Shown here in pieces: positions 8,480 to 16,427 of a stretch of DNA of 44,414 nucleotides (positions within the stretch are counted from its first letter, which is position 1; every line of letters starts with the position of its first letter). A program made the translations under genes and the position numbers. A model generated the notes under the pieces. That model did no database searches, had not been told where the DNA came from, and saw only the letters and a program-made list of their open reading frames with translations. Where the stretch lies: the NCBI GenBank assembly GCA_913045445.1, contig CAJWQP010000010.1, positions 1 to 44,414 on the forward strand. The letters run 5' to 3'. Source of the stretch: an uncultured Nitrospina sp. GTDB lineage: Bacteria > Nitrospinota > Nitrospinia > Nitrospinales > VA-1.

Positions 8480-8726
8480 CTAGAGGTTTTTCAAATTCTC
8501 AAGCATTTGCGAGGTTTCATCATGACTGATGATTTTTTTCAGTTCAAGATACAAACAGGTCCCAAGCAGAAGGATCAAAAATCCCCCCGTCATGCCTGAA
8601 AAGGATTTCGCAGAAAATCAGGCAGGAGAGAACCATTACCGTCATGAGATAGTGGAGCAGGGTGAATCCTGAGTGCAGGGACCATTTTGATAAGTTCCCC
8701 CACCGATAGTTAAGTCCAGAGCTCAT
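8480..8726 (-). pseudogene. Small two-helix membrane protein, probably frameshifted
   Basis: An ATG at 8726 with a good GAGGAAG site opens a 60-codon frame that ends at 8544 and contains one hydrophobic helix (HYLMTVMVLSCLIF). A neighbouring frame then continues to a stop at 8480 with a second convincing membrane segment (GGFLILLLGTCLYLELKK) and a polar tail. Together they read as one protein of about 80 residues broken by a shift near 8583-8630, where a run of six C and a T run occur. It could instead be a real 60-residue protein, or a sequencing error. Function not recognised. Confidence 0.4.
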
Positions 8727-8938
8727 AATGAAACTTCCTCAAACGGCAGATTTTTTTAATTCGCTCCGTTTGACAATCATTTAGCTATTATCTACAATAA
8801 TTTTTTCCTTGAGTATTTTAAGCCAGTTTGACGGTGAGAGGGCATCTAATTAAACCGATTTCCCCCCTGAGAGGGGGAGAGCACGGGTGACCAGCACCAG
8901 CACAAGTATTTCATTTACCCTATAAAGGAAAACCAACG

Positions 8939-9496
8939 ATGAAAGCTTTTACACGGGACCTGATGGTTGTTTTATTGAGTGTGTTATTGTTTGCAACGGT
9001 AGCATCGGCAGAGGAAATCGCGGTGCTCGAAACGCATTTTGGGAAAGTAGAGATTGGGTTTCTGGCGGACAAAGCGCCCGGACATGTTAAAAACTTCAAA
9101 GATCTGGTCAGAAAAGGATTTTATGATGGGACAAGTTTTCATCGGGTGATTCCCGGATTCATGATTCAGGGAGGCGACTCTTTTTCCAAAACAGAGCCGG
9201 GCAACAGAATGAAACATGGAATGGGTGGGCCGGGCTATACTATCAAGGCTGAGTTCAACGACACCAAGCACCGAAGAGGCGTTCTTTCAATGGCTCGTTC
9301 CTCAGACCCCGACAGTGCGGGGTCTCAGTTTTTTATCGTTGTGGAGGACTCGTTTTTTCTGGACGGAAAGTATACCGCCTTTGGCAAGGTTCTTTCGGGA
9401 ATGGATGTGGTAGATAAAATAGTTAATTCCCCACGTGATCGAAGGGATAATCCAAATACACGTATCGAGATGAAGGTTAAAATTATCAATCGCTGA
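8939..9496 (+). CDS. Periplasmic cyclophilin-type peptidyl-prolyl isomerase
   Basis: 185 residues with an N-terminal signal peptide ending near Ala-Ser-Ala (about residue 24), then a complete bacterial-type cyclophilin domain. The active-site strand FHRVIPGFMIQGGD, the GGPGYTIKAEF segment and AGSQFFIVV are present. It catalyses cis-trans isomerisation of proline bonds, here in the periplasm. An AAGGA site precedes the ATG. It is followed by a cytoplasmic paralogue at 9704 with strong similarity over the whole domain, so the pair arose by duplication and differs in cell location. Confidence 0.92.
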   Translation: MKAFTRDLMVVLLSVLLFATVASAEEIAVLETHFGKVEIGFLADKAPGHVKNFKDLVRKGFYDGTSFHRVIPGFMIQGGDSFSKTEPGNRMKHGMGGPGYTIKAEFNDTKHRRGVLSMARSSDPDSAGSQFFIVVEDSFFLDGKYTAFGKVLSGMDVVDKIVNSPRDRRDNPNTRIEMKVKIINR

Positions 9497-9530
9497 CCAG
9501 CACAGGTTGCTGAAAAATAACCTGGGTGTT

Positions 9531-9616
9531 GTGCTGAGCCTGTCGAAGCATACACCCCGTCTAAATGGATTTATCACCCTTCGAAAAGCTCCCCAGACAG
9601 GGTCTTTGACGAAGGG
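9531..9616. repeat. Intergenic inverted-repeat fragment
   Basis: Contains TGCTGAGCCTGTCGAAGCA (9532-9550), a word common in dispersed bacterial intergenic repeats, then CCCTTCG (9577-9583) inverted as CGAAGGG (9610-9616). It lies between the two cyclophilin genes. Only one copy is visible here, so the repeat assignment rests on resemblance. Confidence 0.35.
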
Positions 9617-9703
9617 CGACGGTTTGTTTCCACTTGCAATACTTTTTCAGTATCTTGTGGGTTGTTATTAGAGATTTAATTTTTATATACAGGAGTTTTT
9701 GTT

Positions 9704-10189
9704 ATGTCGAATGAGATCGCAGTACTCGAAACACCACTCGGCAAGATCGAGTTTGAATTTTTAGAGGACCTGGCCCCTGGCCATGTAAAAAACTTCAAGG
9801 ATCTGGCCAATGAAGATTTTTATAACGACACCACTTTTCACAGGGTGATTCCCGGATTCATGATTCAGGGTGGGGACCCCAATACCAAAAGTGATGATCG
9901 CTCGACACATGGTATGGGTGGACCCGGCAGAACCATTAAAGCAGAGTTCAACGATGAACCTCATGATAGAGGCATTGTGTCCATGGCCCGTGCCCAGGAC
10001 CCGGACAGCGCGGGGTCTCAGTTTTTTGTTGTGGTGAAAGATTCACATTTTCTCGATGGTCAATACACAGCGTTTGGCAGGGTGGTTTCGGGAATGGATG
10101 TGGCGGATAAGATTGTCAACTCACCAAGGGATGACAGAGACAATCCAATCGAACGTATCGAAATGAAAGTAACCATTGAATCCCGCTGA
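9704..10189 (+). CDS. Cytoplasmic cyclophilin-type peptidyl-prolyl isomerase
   Basis: 161 residues without a signal peptide, starting at an ATG with a good AGGAG site. The cyclophilin core is intact: FHRVIPGFMIQGGD, GGPGRTIKAEF, AGSQFFVVV. It is a close paralogue of the secreted protein encoded 208 bases upstream. Acts as a proline isomerase and folding helper in the cytoplasm. The gap between the two genes holds a repeat fragment, so they may be separately transcribed. Confidence 0.92.
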   Translation: MSNEIAVLETPLGKIEFEFLEDLAPGHVKNFKDLANEDFYNDTTFHRVIPGFMIQGGDPNTKSDDRSTHGMGGPGRTIKAEFNDEPHDRGIVSMARAQDPDSAGSQFFVVVKDSHFLDGQYTAFGRVVSGMDVADKIVNSPRDDRDNPIERIEMKVTIESR

Positions 10190-10226
10190 CAGTGGGGTCG
10201 CTCAAGAGGTAGGAAGGTAGAATATT

Positions 10227-10580
10227 ATGGAAGCAGAATACAAGCTCAGCGTTTATGACATTATGCAGGACCCGGTCCCTTCGGGTCGCACCTCGGAAGA
10301 TGGATCCCCGGCAGGGGACACGGTCCGCAAACTTATTTTAGATAATTGGGAGAAGTACGAGAAACTGAGTATTTATTTTGATGGCATTGTGCAGATGACA
10401 CGCCCGTTTTGCGATGAAGCCTTCGCCAAGATTCTTGACGAACGTTCTCTTGAGGAGTTTAACGAGAAGCTCTTTTTTCCGGATTCCAATGATCGCATCG
10501 TTAAACAATTGAACGATGCGCTTAAAATCAGGATGAAAATTATTAAATCCAAGAAAGAACGGGAGGATATGCAGGCGTAA
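10227..10580 (+). CDS. DUF4325 (STAS-like) family protein
   Basis: 117 residues, no signal peptide. The central part (about 45-85: KLSIYFDGIVQMTRPFCDEA) resembles the DUF4325 pattern of a beta strand, a Val/Met-Thr turn and a Phe-x-x-Glu helix. This fold is STAS-like and often accompanies histidine kinase-like ATPases. The C-terminus is a charged helix. A GGAAGG site precedes the ATG. It follows the cyclophilin by 37 bases on the same strand and may be co-transcribed. Domain call is by pattern only; role unknown. Confidence 0.6.
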   Translation: MEAEYKLSVYDIMQDPVPSGRTSEDGSPAGDTVRKLILDNWEKYEKLSIYFDGIVQMTRPFCDEAFAKILDERSLEEFNEKLFFPDSNDRIVKQLNDALKIRMKIIKSKKEREDMQA

Positions 10581-10613
10581 CGAATCGGCGTTCCTGTTTA
10601 TTCTTCAGAAAAC

Positions 10614-11225
10614 CTACTTGATTTTAGTTATTTTTGCGACCTCTTCGACCACTGCTTTTGCGAAGGCTTCAGCCACTGAACCGTCTTTGCCCAACACCAG
10701 CCTTTCATGAACGATCACATCTTCTTCACTTAGAAGGACTTTGCCTTCCTCAAGGACTTTAAGGAACGTTTTTTTCGCTTTACTTTCCTCTACAGGAGCT
10801 TCCAGATTTTCCAGCAGGCTCGCTTCGGCAAGACAGCCAATTCCCTGGCCGATAGCGGCAACAACGAACTCGCTTTTGTAACGGTCGACCAGTAGCAGGC
10901 GGGTTATTTTATCTTTCCAGAGGTATTTGCGGGTTCCATTGCCGCCCACCACGACGGCTCCTTGAAAAACGGCCTTGAGTTGCCGTGTCCCCGTTCCGCC
11001 AGTGATATAGCTGTCTCCCGTGATTCCTTCCATCGAATCGACAATCAGGCGGTCTGGCATACGTCGTCCAGTTTTCATTCCCACCGCCTCTTTCATTTTT
11101 CCCGAAGCGACGATGATATTAGCGTCCTCGCTCTTGAAAATTTCATACGGGATTTCCAGTTCTTCCTCGTTGTAATAGTCCTTCGGGATGATCATCAATA
11201 TGTTTTTTCCGCTCAAACGACCCAT
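10614..11225 (-). CDS. DJ-1/PfpI superfamily protein lacking the usual nucleophile Cys
   Basis: 203 residues with the alternating beta/alpha flavodoxin-like pattern of DJ-1/PfpI proteins: NILMIIPKDYYNEEELEIPYEI, GAVVVGGNGT and the nucleophile-elbow region VVAAIGQGIGCLAEASLL. In the family the elbow reads A-I-C-x-G; here the cysteine position is glycine. A cysteine occurs four residues later but off the elbow. A C-terminal extension of about 25 residues ends in lysines. It may have lost protease, glyoxalase or deglycase activity, or act as a binding protein. Convergent with the DUF4325 gene. Confidence 0.7.
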   Translation of the reverse strand: MGRLSGKNILMIIPKDYYNEEELEIPYEIFKSEDANIIVASGKMKEAVGMKTGRRMPDRLIVDSMEGITGDSYITGGTGTRQLKAVFQGAVVVGGNGTRKYLWKDKITRLLLVDRYKSEFVVAAIGQGIGCLAEASLLENLEAPVEESKAKKTFLKVLEEGKVLLSEEDVIVHERLVLGKDGSVAEAFAKAVVEEVAKITKIK

Positions 11226-11519
11226 AAAATAAAAACTCCTTAGAACGCCCCCTTCGACGAAAGGGGCTGGGGGATTCGACTTACCTGCTTGTGTTATGCA
11301 TTTCCCAATGCACTCGTGCCCTGAAGGATGGAAGCAGTATGAGAAATAACCTGAACGCCAGCCATTCTATCACAACCAGCAGGGATGGTTTCTGAAATCC
11401 TTTTCGCGAACCCAGATATCAAAGTTAGCATGATCGTGACAAGCTCTTGACACCCCTGTGACAGTCTAAGCGTACCCTCAGATGTATAGAAATACCACTT
11501 GAGAGGACCCTGTTTTAGA

Positions 11520-11684
11520 ATGAAGATCGTTAAATTTGGTATCGCCAACAAAATAGTTACCATGACCACTCTTTTGGTCTTGTTTTCTTCTGTAGGACTT
11601 GGGATTGTTTTTTACAGCAAGGACAAACAATGCCTGATTCATCTCATTCAAACACGAAAAATTTTACTGTCGCGAAATATTTGA
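11520..11684 (+). pseudogene. Possible 5' remnant of a membrane sensor gene
   Basis: From the ATG at 11520 a short frame encodes MKIVKFGIANKIVTMTTLLV and further hydrophobic residues, typical of the first membrane helix of HAMP-type sensors, chemoreceptors or diguanylate cyclases. The frame then runs into unrelated sequence and stops. No downstream sensor domains are found. Best read as a decayed gene end in an otherwise gene-poor stretch (11226-12028), but a chance hydrophobic ORF cannot be excluded. Confidence 0.3.
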
Positions 11685-12013
11685 TATCGAGCGGGAATTG
11701 TTCTTGGAATGTGGATGGTTCTGGAAAGCTCGGCCACATAAATTCCAGCTGGGAACAGCCACGCGGTTACGGGGTGTACCCATCCAAGAAAGGTGAGGAT
11801 GGTAAACACAATCGAAGCAAAGACCGACCCCAGCGCAGTGCAAAACAGAAATGTCTGGGCAGAATCTTCATACGCAACTTTTATAATTCGGGAAAGGAAG
11901 AATCCGAAAAAAACAGGATGGAAAGCAGTAGGCTCATGCCCTGTTCTGATTCTTAAAAAATTGGCAAAAACTGAGGGTCTGTGTTGCCGAATAGGATACG
12001 GACCGTGTCCCGT
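11648..12013 (-). pseudogene. Open membrane-protein frame without a start codon
   Basis: Downstream of kamA on the same strand, a frame open from a stop at 12014-12016 to a stop at 11648 encodes two strong hydrophobic stretches (TFLFCTALGSVFASIVFTIL and VHPVTAWLFPAGIYVAEL) followed by a basic tail. There is no ATG, GTG or TTG in a useful place. Composition and even hydrophobicity suggest once-coding DNA. It overlaps the possible sensor remnant on the other strand only at its end. The C-terminus resembles multi-pass permease tails in general; family not identified. Confidence 0.35.
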
Positions 12014-12028
12014 TCAGATGTTTTCACT

Positions 12029-13228
12029 TCAGGAGACCAGAGCATTTTCCGTCGAGTATTCCAGGGGCAGTTCCATTTGCGCTTCTTCGTAATCATCGAA
12101 CCAGTAGGCATCCGGATTAGAATCAAACACGAGGAATTTTGCATCGTTTTCTGCATCTGCCGCCCGGTTGTATTTGAAGAATATCTGATCGTCTGACATT
12201 CCCACGACTTCAACCTTGCCAGTCTCATGCGACATGACCAGTCTTGCCCGTTTCGCCAATCCAGAACAAAAGCTTCGTGCCTGTTCAAAAATTTCATACC
12301 CTTCTTCAACGGGAACAGCAAAAGGCTGATTGCCCAGTGTCGGTCGGCACAGGAAAACGTAGTAAGGAGGAATTCCTATAAAAGATAATTGGTTGAACAA
12401 TTCTGCCAGTACTTCAGGGTTATCGTTCACGCCTCTGATCATAGGAGTCTGGTTTACCACGATTGCGCCGGACTCCATCAACATATTCAGTCCTCTTATG
12501 GCAATCGGAGTCAGCTCCTTCGGATGGTTGAAGTGAGCCATGATGTATATTTTCTTCTCATCGGTGCTGTAAGTTCGGATCATTTTGTGCAGGGAAGGGT
12601 CGTTGATGATCCGGTACGGATTAAATGCGGGGATTTTGGTCCCGATACGGATGACCTTGACATGGTCGATCTCGCGGATTTGCTGGATGATGGGTTCCAG
12701 TTTGCTGGTGGACATGATCATGGGATCGCCGCCCGTCAACAGAACATTGGACACTTCCGGATGTTCGCGGATGTATTCTAACCCGTCACTAATGTCTTTG
12801 GTGACTTCCTCGTTCTCGTCCATAAACAATCGTTTACGAAAGCAGAACCGACAATAGGCCGCGCAAACTTCATTGACGAGTAACAGGGCGGTCGAGGTGT
12901 ATTTATGCTCTAAGCCTTTGACTTTTATATATTTCTCTTCATTGGAGGCATCCAGTTGTCCCCAGTCGTCCAGTTCCCGCACATCCGGCATTATAATTCG
13001 GCGGATGGGATCTTCCGGGTCGTCCCAGTCTATGAGCGACTGGTAATAATCATTGGATCGGAAGATGAACTGTTCGTTCACCTTCTCCAGCTGTTCTCTC
13101 TCTTCATGACCTAACTGGGGAATTTGTCCGAGCCGGGTCAAATATTTAGGTGACTTGGGCTTTTGCTGTCCGTTGCCATTACCACCGTTGTTTTCAGTAA
13201 CTTGACTGAGGTGTTTTGCTGATTTCAT
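12029..13228 (-). CDS. kamA: KamA-family radical SAM aminomutase (lysine 2,3-aminomutase-like)
   Basis: 399 residues with a perfect AGGAGGTG ribosome site before the ATG. The radical-SAM cluster motif is canonical: C122, C126 and C129 in VCAAYCRFCFRKR. Next come the GGDP SAM-binding turn, the HFNHPKELT segment and a C-terminal region with GNQPFAVP and HETGKVEVVG as in lysine 2,3-aminomutases. The enzyme uses PLP and SAM to move the alpha-amino group of lysine (or glutamate or arginine) to the beta position. Beta-lysine derivatives serve as osmolytes in marine microbes. The acetyltransferase AblB that would complete that pathway is not in the window. Substrate not proven. Confidence 0.85.
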   Translation of the reverse strand: MKSAKHLSQVTENNGGNGNGQQKPKSPKYLTRLGQIPQLGHEEREQLEKVNEQFIFRSNDYYQSLIDWDDPEDPIRRIIMPDVRELDDWGQLDASNEEKYIKVKGLEHKYTSTALLLVNEVCAAYCRFCFRKRLFMDENEEVTKDISDGLEYIREHPEVSNVLLTGGDPMIMSTSKLEPIIQQIREIDHVKVIRIGTKIPAFNPYRIINDPSLHKMIRTYSTDEKKIYIMAHFNHPKELTPIAIRGLNMLMESGAIVVNQTPMIRGVNDNPEVLAELFNQLSFIGIPPYYVFLCRPTLGNQPFAVPVEEGYEIFEQARSFCSGLAKRARLVMSHETGKVEVVGMSDDQIFFKYNRAADAENDAKFLVFDSNPDAYWFDDYEEAQMELPLEYSTENALVS

Positions 13229-13762
13229 TTTTCACCTCCTAAAGAAAAATTCTCCGCATAAATGCGAAAAAGGGTTTTTAAAACAATTGGTTAAAGCAGT
13301 GAGACAGTTTGTGTTGGCGTTTCAATACATTGACCTCAAGGATATAAGCAGTCTTACTCATATATCAGCCCTTTTAAACAGTCTCTTTATTGGGAATTAC
13401 TGACTTCAGGGTTTTTCGGGTCGATGCCCTACTTCCCATTACTGGATGAGGTGCCAGTGTTCCAGGATTCAACAACACCGCAACCTCGTAGTTCGTATGT
13501 TTGCGAAAAATTATCGCTCAACTTGTGTTGAAGAGTGTAGATTCTACCTTTTCGACCCATGATGAGCAAGGAAAAACTGGGTTTTATCAGTGGAAATACA
13601 ATAAAAAATCACAGTTAATAGTTTAAAAAACAAGTTATTATGTGCTTTATGCTTTTTGTTCCTTCACGGGTGGCTTTCAACTTGCTGAAGGGGTTCCAAA
13701 GACCAATTCTGACTGCTCCAGCCTGCTCTTAAATCAGGGGAAATTTAGGCGGGCGTTTTTCA
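13229..13762. other. Gene-free interval upstream of kamA and cytochrome c
   Basis: About 530 bases with no convincing coding frame. A 65-codon frame from 13642 has no ribosome site and runs through the promoter of the next gene. No riboswitch or terminator was recognised. The interval should contain the promoter of kamA on the minus strand, but no clear element was picked out. Confidence 0.5.
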
Positions 13763-13790
13763 TTGACAGGCCAAATGGATTGATTATAAT
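13763..13790 (+). promoter_or_regulatory. Near-consensus sigma-70 promoter of the cytochrome c gene
   Basis: TTGACA (13763-13768) and TATAAT (13785-13790) are both perfect with a 16-base spacer. The predicted start is near 13797, giving a leader of about 180 nt before the cytochrome ATG at 13976. Suggests a strongly expressed gene. Confidence 0.75.
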
Positions 13791-13975
13791 GCGGTGCCTT
13801 TTTTCAAATATAAGGGTTCACTCTGTTTTTTGCGGATAGTCGGAAGATATTTGATTCTTCTGGTTTTATCAGCGCGGAGTTGTGTTTGTTGAGCGTTCGT
13901 CTTGAAAGTGATTTGATTTCAAGTTTCTGGTTTTATTTATTATCAATCTACAATTTTTTAAGAGGAGAGGATTAA

Positions 13976-14398
13976 ATGAAAAAGAAGTTTGTTTTGTTTA
14001 TTGCCGTCATCTTCACCTTGGCGATGGTCAGTTCGGCTTATGCTGGCAAATGCCCACAGCCAAGAAAAACAAAGTCTGCTCCAGGTGGTATTGCCAAAAA
14101 AGATAACACCGGTAAAGCCAACAAAGCCAATGGCGAAAAACTTTATCAGAAAAAAGCCAAGCCAATGGCGTGTAAAATGTGTCATGGTGCCAAAGGCGGT
14201 GGCGATGGCAAACTGGGCAAAGCCCTGAAGCCTTCTCCACGTGACTTCACCTGTAAAAAGACGATGAAAAAGGTTTCTGCGGGTCAGATGTACTGGATCA
14301 TCAAAAATGGCTCCAAGGGAACCGGAATGGCTCCTATGAAGCTTAAAGACAAGGAAATCTGGGATGTTATCAAGTACATCCGCGAAGACCTTATGTAA
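13976..14398 (+). CDS. Small periplasmic monohaem cytochrome c
   Basis: 140 residues: a signal peptide ending at Ala-Tyr-Ala-Gly (about residue 22), a lysine-rich linker, then a class I cytochrome c domain. The haem site is CKMCH at about 65-69 and the likely axial methionine lies in GTGMAPM near 120. The mature protein is very basic. It should carry electrons in the periplasm, perhaps between a nitrite-oxidising enzyme and a terminal oxidase, or to NirK; the partner is inferred. AAGAGGAGAGG precedes the ATG. A perfect promoter and a strong terminator mark it as a single-gene, highly expressed unit. Confidence 0.9.
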   Translation: MKKKFVLFIAVIFTLAMVSSAYAGKCPQPRKTKSAPGGIAKKDNTGKANKANGEKLYQKKAKPMACKMCHGAKGGGDGKLGKALKPSPRDFTCKKTMKKVSAGQMYWIIKNGSKGTGMAPMKLKDKEIWDVIKYIREDLM

Positions 14399-14421
14399 TT
14401 CAGTTTTATCTGTTTGAACTT

Positions 14422-14461
14422 GGGGGCAGATCGCCATTGGGCGGTTTGCCCCCTTTTTTTT
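14422..14461 (+). terminator. Rho-independent terminator after cytochrome c
   Basis: GGGGGCA pairs with TGCCCCC around an inner ATCGCC/GGGCGGT arm, followed by eight T. Strong hairpin directly after the gene. Confidence 0.85.
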
Positions 14462-14544
14462 GTTCCTCCCTAGGACCAGATCCGGTGGTATAATCGCGTT
14501 CGTGAGTATTTCAGTTCTCGCCTGTTTTCCTCTGGAGTAGCTCC

Positions 14545-15450
14545 TTGATTAAAATCCTTTTGCAATACCGGCTAACAGCCTTGTTTTTTATCGCGATGGG
14601 ATTGATTTGTCTTTGTGGTCTGGCCTCTGCCGCCGACAGGGGAAGCCGGGAGAATCCGCTACGCATGATGTTTGTGCCCTCAGGGGACAGTCAGGTGATT
14701 CTCAAGGGCGGTCAGGAAATCGCCGAACGCCTTGAAAAAGCAACCGGGCTTCACTTCAAGACATCAGTGGCGACGAGTTATGCCGCAGTCATAGAGGCGA
14801 TGGGGGCCGGCAAAGTTGATATCGGCTGGCTGGCGACATTCAGCTATGTGCTGGCCCGTGAAAAATATGGAGTGGATATCCTCCTTATAGTCATCCGCTT
14901 TGGTTCTCCGTTTTACCGGGGCCAGATCATGGTGGGGGCCAACGGGGGCATCGATAAACTGGCCGACCTTAAAGGCAAAACTTTTGCCTATGTAGATCCG
15001 GCCTCGACTTCGGGTCACCTTTATCCCAAAAGCCTGCTTTTGTCCAAGGGGTTCGTTCTCGAAACTTTTTTCGATAAATCGGTGTTCGTCGGTTCACACA
15101 ACGCGGTTGTGCTTTCTATTCTGAAAGGGGAGGTGGATGGCGGAGCCGCCTATGATGATGCCCGTGCCGCTGTCGCGAAAAGCTTCCCTGAGGTATTTGA
15201 AAAAGTAAAAGTCATCGCCCACACTCAAAATATTCCCAACGATGTGGTGGCCGTTCGCAAGGATCTGGACCCTGGGCTGAAACAAAGGATCAAAGAAGGT
15301 TTGAAGCACATCGCAAAAACTCCTGACGGATCAATAGTGCTTAAGAAAGTTTACGGAATCAGCGGGCTGGCCGACCTCGACGCCTTTTTTGATCCCGTCC
15401 GGGAAGCGGGGAAACTTCTTGGCCTCGACTTGAGTAAAGGAAAACCTTGA
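14545..15450 (+). CDS. phnD: Phosphonate/phosphite-type ABC transporter substrate-binding protein (PhnD-like)
   Basis: 301 residues from a TTG start with a GGAG site. The signal peptide ends at Ala-Ser-Ala-Ala (about residue 30). The mature part is a type 2 periplasmic binding protein of the PhnD family: LRMMFVPSGD, the SYAAVIEAMGAGKVDIGWL segment, DLKGKTFAYVDPASTSGHLYP and GEVDGGAAYDD are typical. It should bind phosphonate, phosphite or a related oxyanion in the periplasm and hand it to an inner-membrane permease. phnC follows by 86 bases, but no phnE permease gene is present in the window. Confidence 0.85.
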   Translation: MIKILLQYRLTALFFIAMGLICLCGLASAADRGSRENPLRMMFVPSGDSQVILKGGQEIAERLEKATGLHFKTSVATSYAAVIEAMGAGKVDIGWLATFSYVLAREKYGVDILLIVIRFGSPFYRGQIMVGANGGIDKLADLKGKTFAYVDPASTSGHLYPKSLLLSKGFVLETFFDKSVFVGSHNAVVLSILKGEVDGGAAYDDARAAVAKSFPEVFEKVKVIAHTQNIPNDVVAVRKDLDPGLKQRIKEGLKHIAKTPDGSIVLKKVYGISGLADLDAFFDPVREAGKLLGLDLSKGKP

Positions 15451-15536
15451 AAAAGGGTGACGGGGCAGGTGGATTGGGCTATCTCTAATAACGGGTTTTC
15501 TTGAAGTCAAAAGGGCTACGATTGCCAACTTGAAAA

Positions 15537-16277
15537 ATGCTAAGAGTTGAAAAACTTTCCAAAACTTATGATGACGGCACCGAGGCCCTGAAGGGGGTTT
15601 CGTTCACCGCCGAACCGGGCGAGTTCATTGTTATTCTCGGGAAAAGCGGATCAGGGAAGTCCACTCTGTTACGATGTATCAACCGATTGGTGGAACCCAC
15701 ATGCGGGAAGGTTTTTCTGGGCGATGATGAAATCACAGGGGCGAGTCCATCCGTTCTCAGAAAATTGCGTCGGAAAATCGGGATGATTTTTCAGCAATAC
15801 AATCTGGTCGACCGATTGACGGTATGGACTAACACGATGACCGGGGACCTCGGTACTCTTTCATCATGGATGGGTCTCGCAGGTTATTTCCCCGGTGAGT
15901 CTATTAAACGCGCCCAGAAGCATCTTGAGCAGGTGGGTGTTGGCGACAAGGTGAACGGCAGGGCAGGTGCCCTGAGCGGCGGACAACAACAACGGGTAGG
16001 AATCGCCCGCGCATTGATGCAGAACCCACAACTCATCCTCGCGGATGAACCCGTATCCAGTCTCGATCCCGCTTCGGCGAAAAGCATCATGGAACTGCTT
16101 AAAGAGATCAACGAAAAAAACGGAGTTACCATCATATGCAACCTTCACTTGCCGGATCTGGCGCGGGAGTACGGTCACCGTGTGCTGGCATTGAAGCAGG
16201 GCGAAATAGTTTTTGAAGGTGCTCCGGAAAGTCTGGATGAAAATACAATGGATTTATTTTATGAAAACCTCCCCTAA
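15537..16277 (+). CDS. phnC: Phosphonate-type ABC transporter ATPase (PhnC-like), 3' end formed by a repeat
   Basis: 246 residues with all ABC ATPase motifs: Walker A GKSGSGKST near 36-44, Q-loop IFQQYNLV, signature LSGGQQQR, Walker B LILADEPVSSLDP and the H-loop histidine in CNLHLP. Closest pattern is PhnC. It would power uptake of the ligand bound by the upstream PhnD. The last codons (Asn-Leu-Pro-stop) are encoded by the start of a dispersed GC-rich repeat, so the native 3' end may have been replaced. Where phnE is expected there is the repeat and then an SxtJ-like gene. A permease elsewhere may serve this pair. Confidence 0.88.
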   Translation: MLRVEKLSKTYDDGTEALKGVSFTAEPGEFIVILGKSGSGKSTLLRCINRLVEPTCGKVFLGDDEITGASPSVLRKLRRKIGMIFQQYNLVDRLTVWTNTMTGDLGTLSSWMGLAGYFPGESIKRAQKHLEQVGVGDKVNGRAGALSGGQQQRVGIARALMQNPQLILADEPVSSLDPASAKSIMELLKEINEKNGVTIICNLHLPDLAREYGHRVLALKQGEIVFEGAPESLDENTMDLFYENLP

Positions 16278-16366
16278 CCCCTCCTTGGTTAAGGAGGCGG
16301 GATTAAACTCCTCCCCTTACCAACGGGGAGGCCGAAGGTGCCCACCGGGTACTGGGTGGGGTTATC
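16266..16366. repeat. GC-rich dispersed intergenic repeat, copy 1
   Basis: About 100 bp of alternating CCTCC and GGAGG blocks with internal inverted repeats, and the word GGCCGAAGGTGCCCACCGGG. A related copy in the opposite orientation lies at 22943-23043. It overlaps the last codons of phnC. Confidence 0.6.
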
Positions 16367-16427
16367 ACTTTAAACAAAAATCTTTTTGCTTCCAGGGGCA
16401 GATCGGTCATACAATGAGTGCGGTCAA

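Noticed and set aside
13642-13839. 65-codon frame before the cytochrome gene
   Set aside because: No ribosome site, runs across a near-perfect promoter and resembles no protein.
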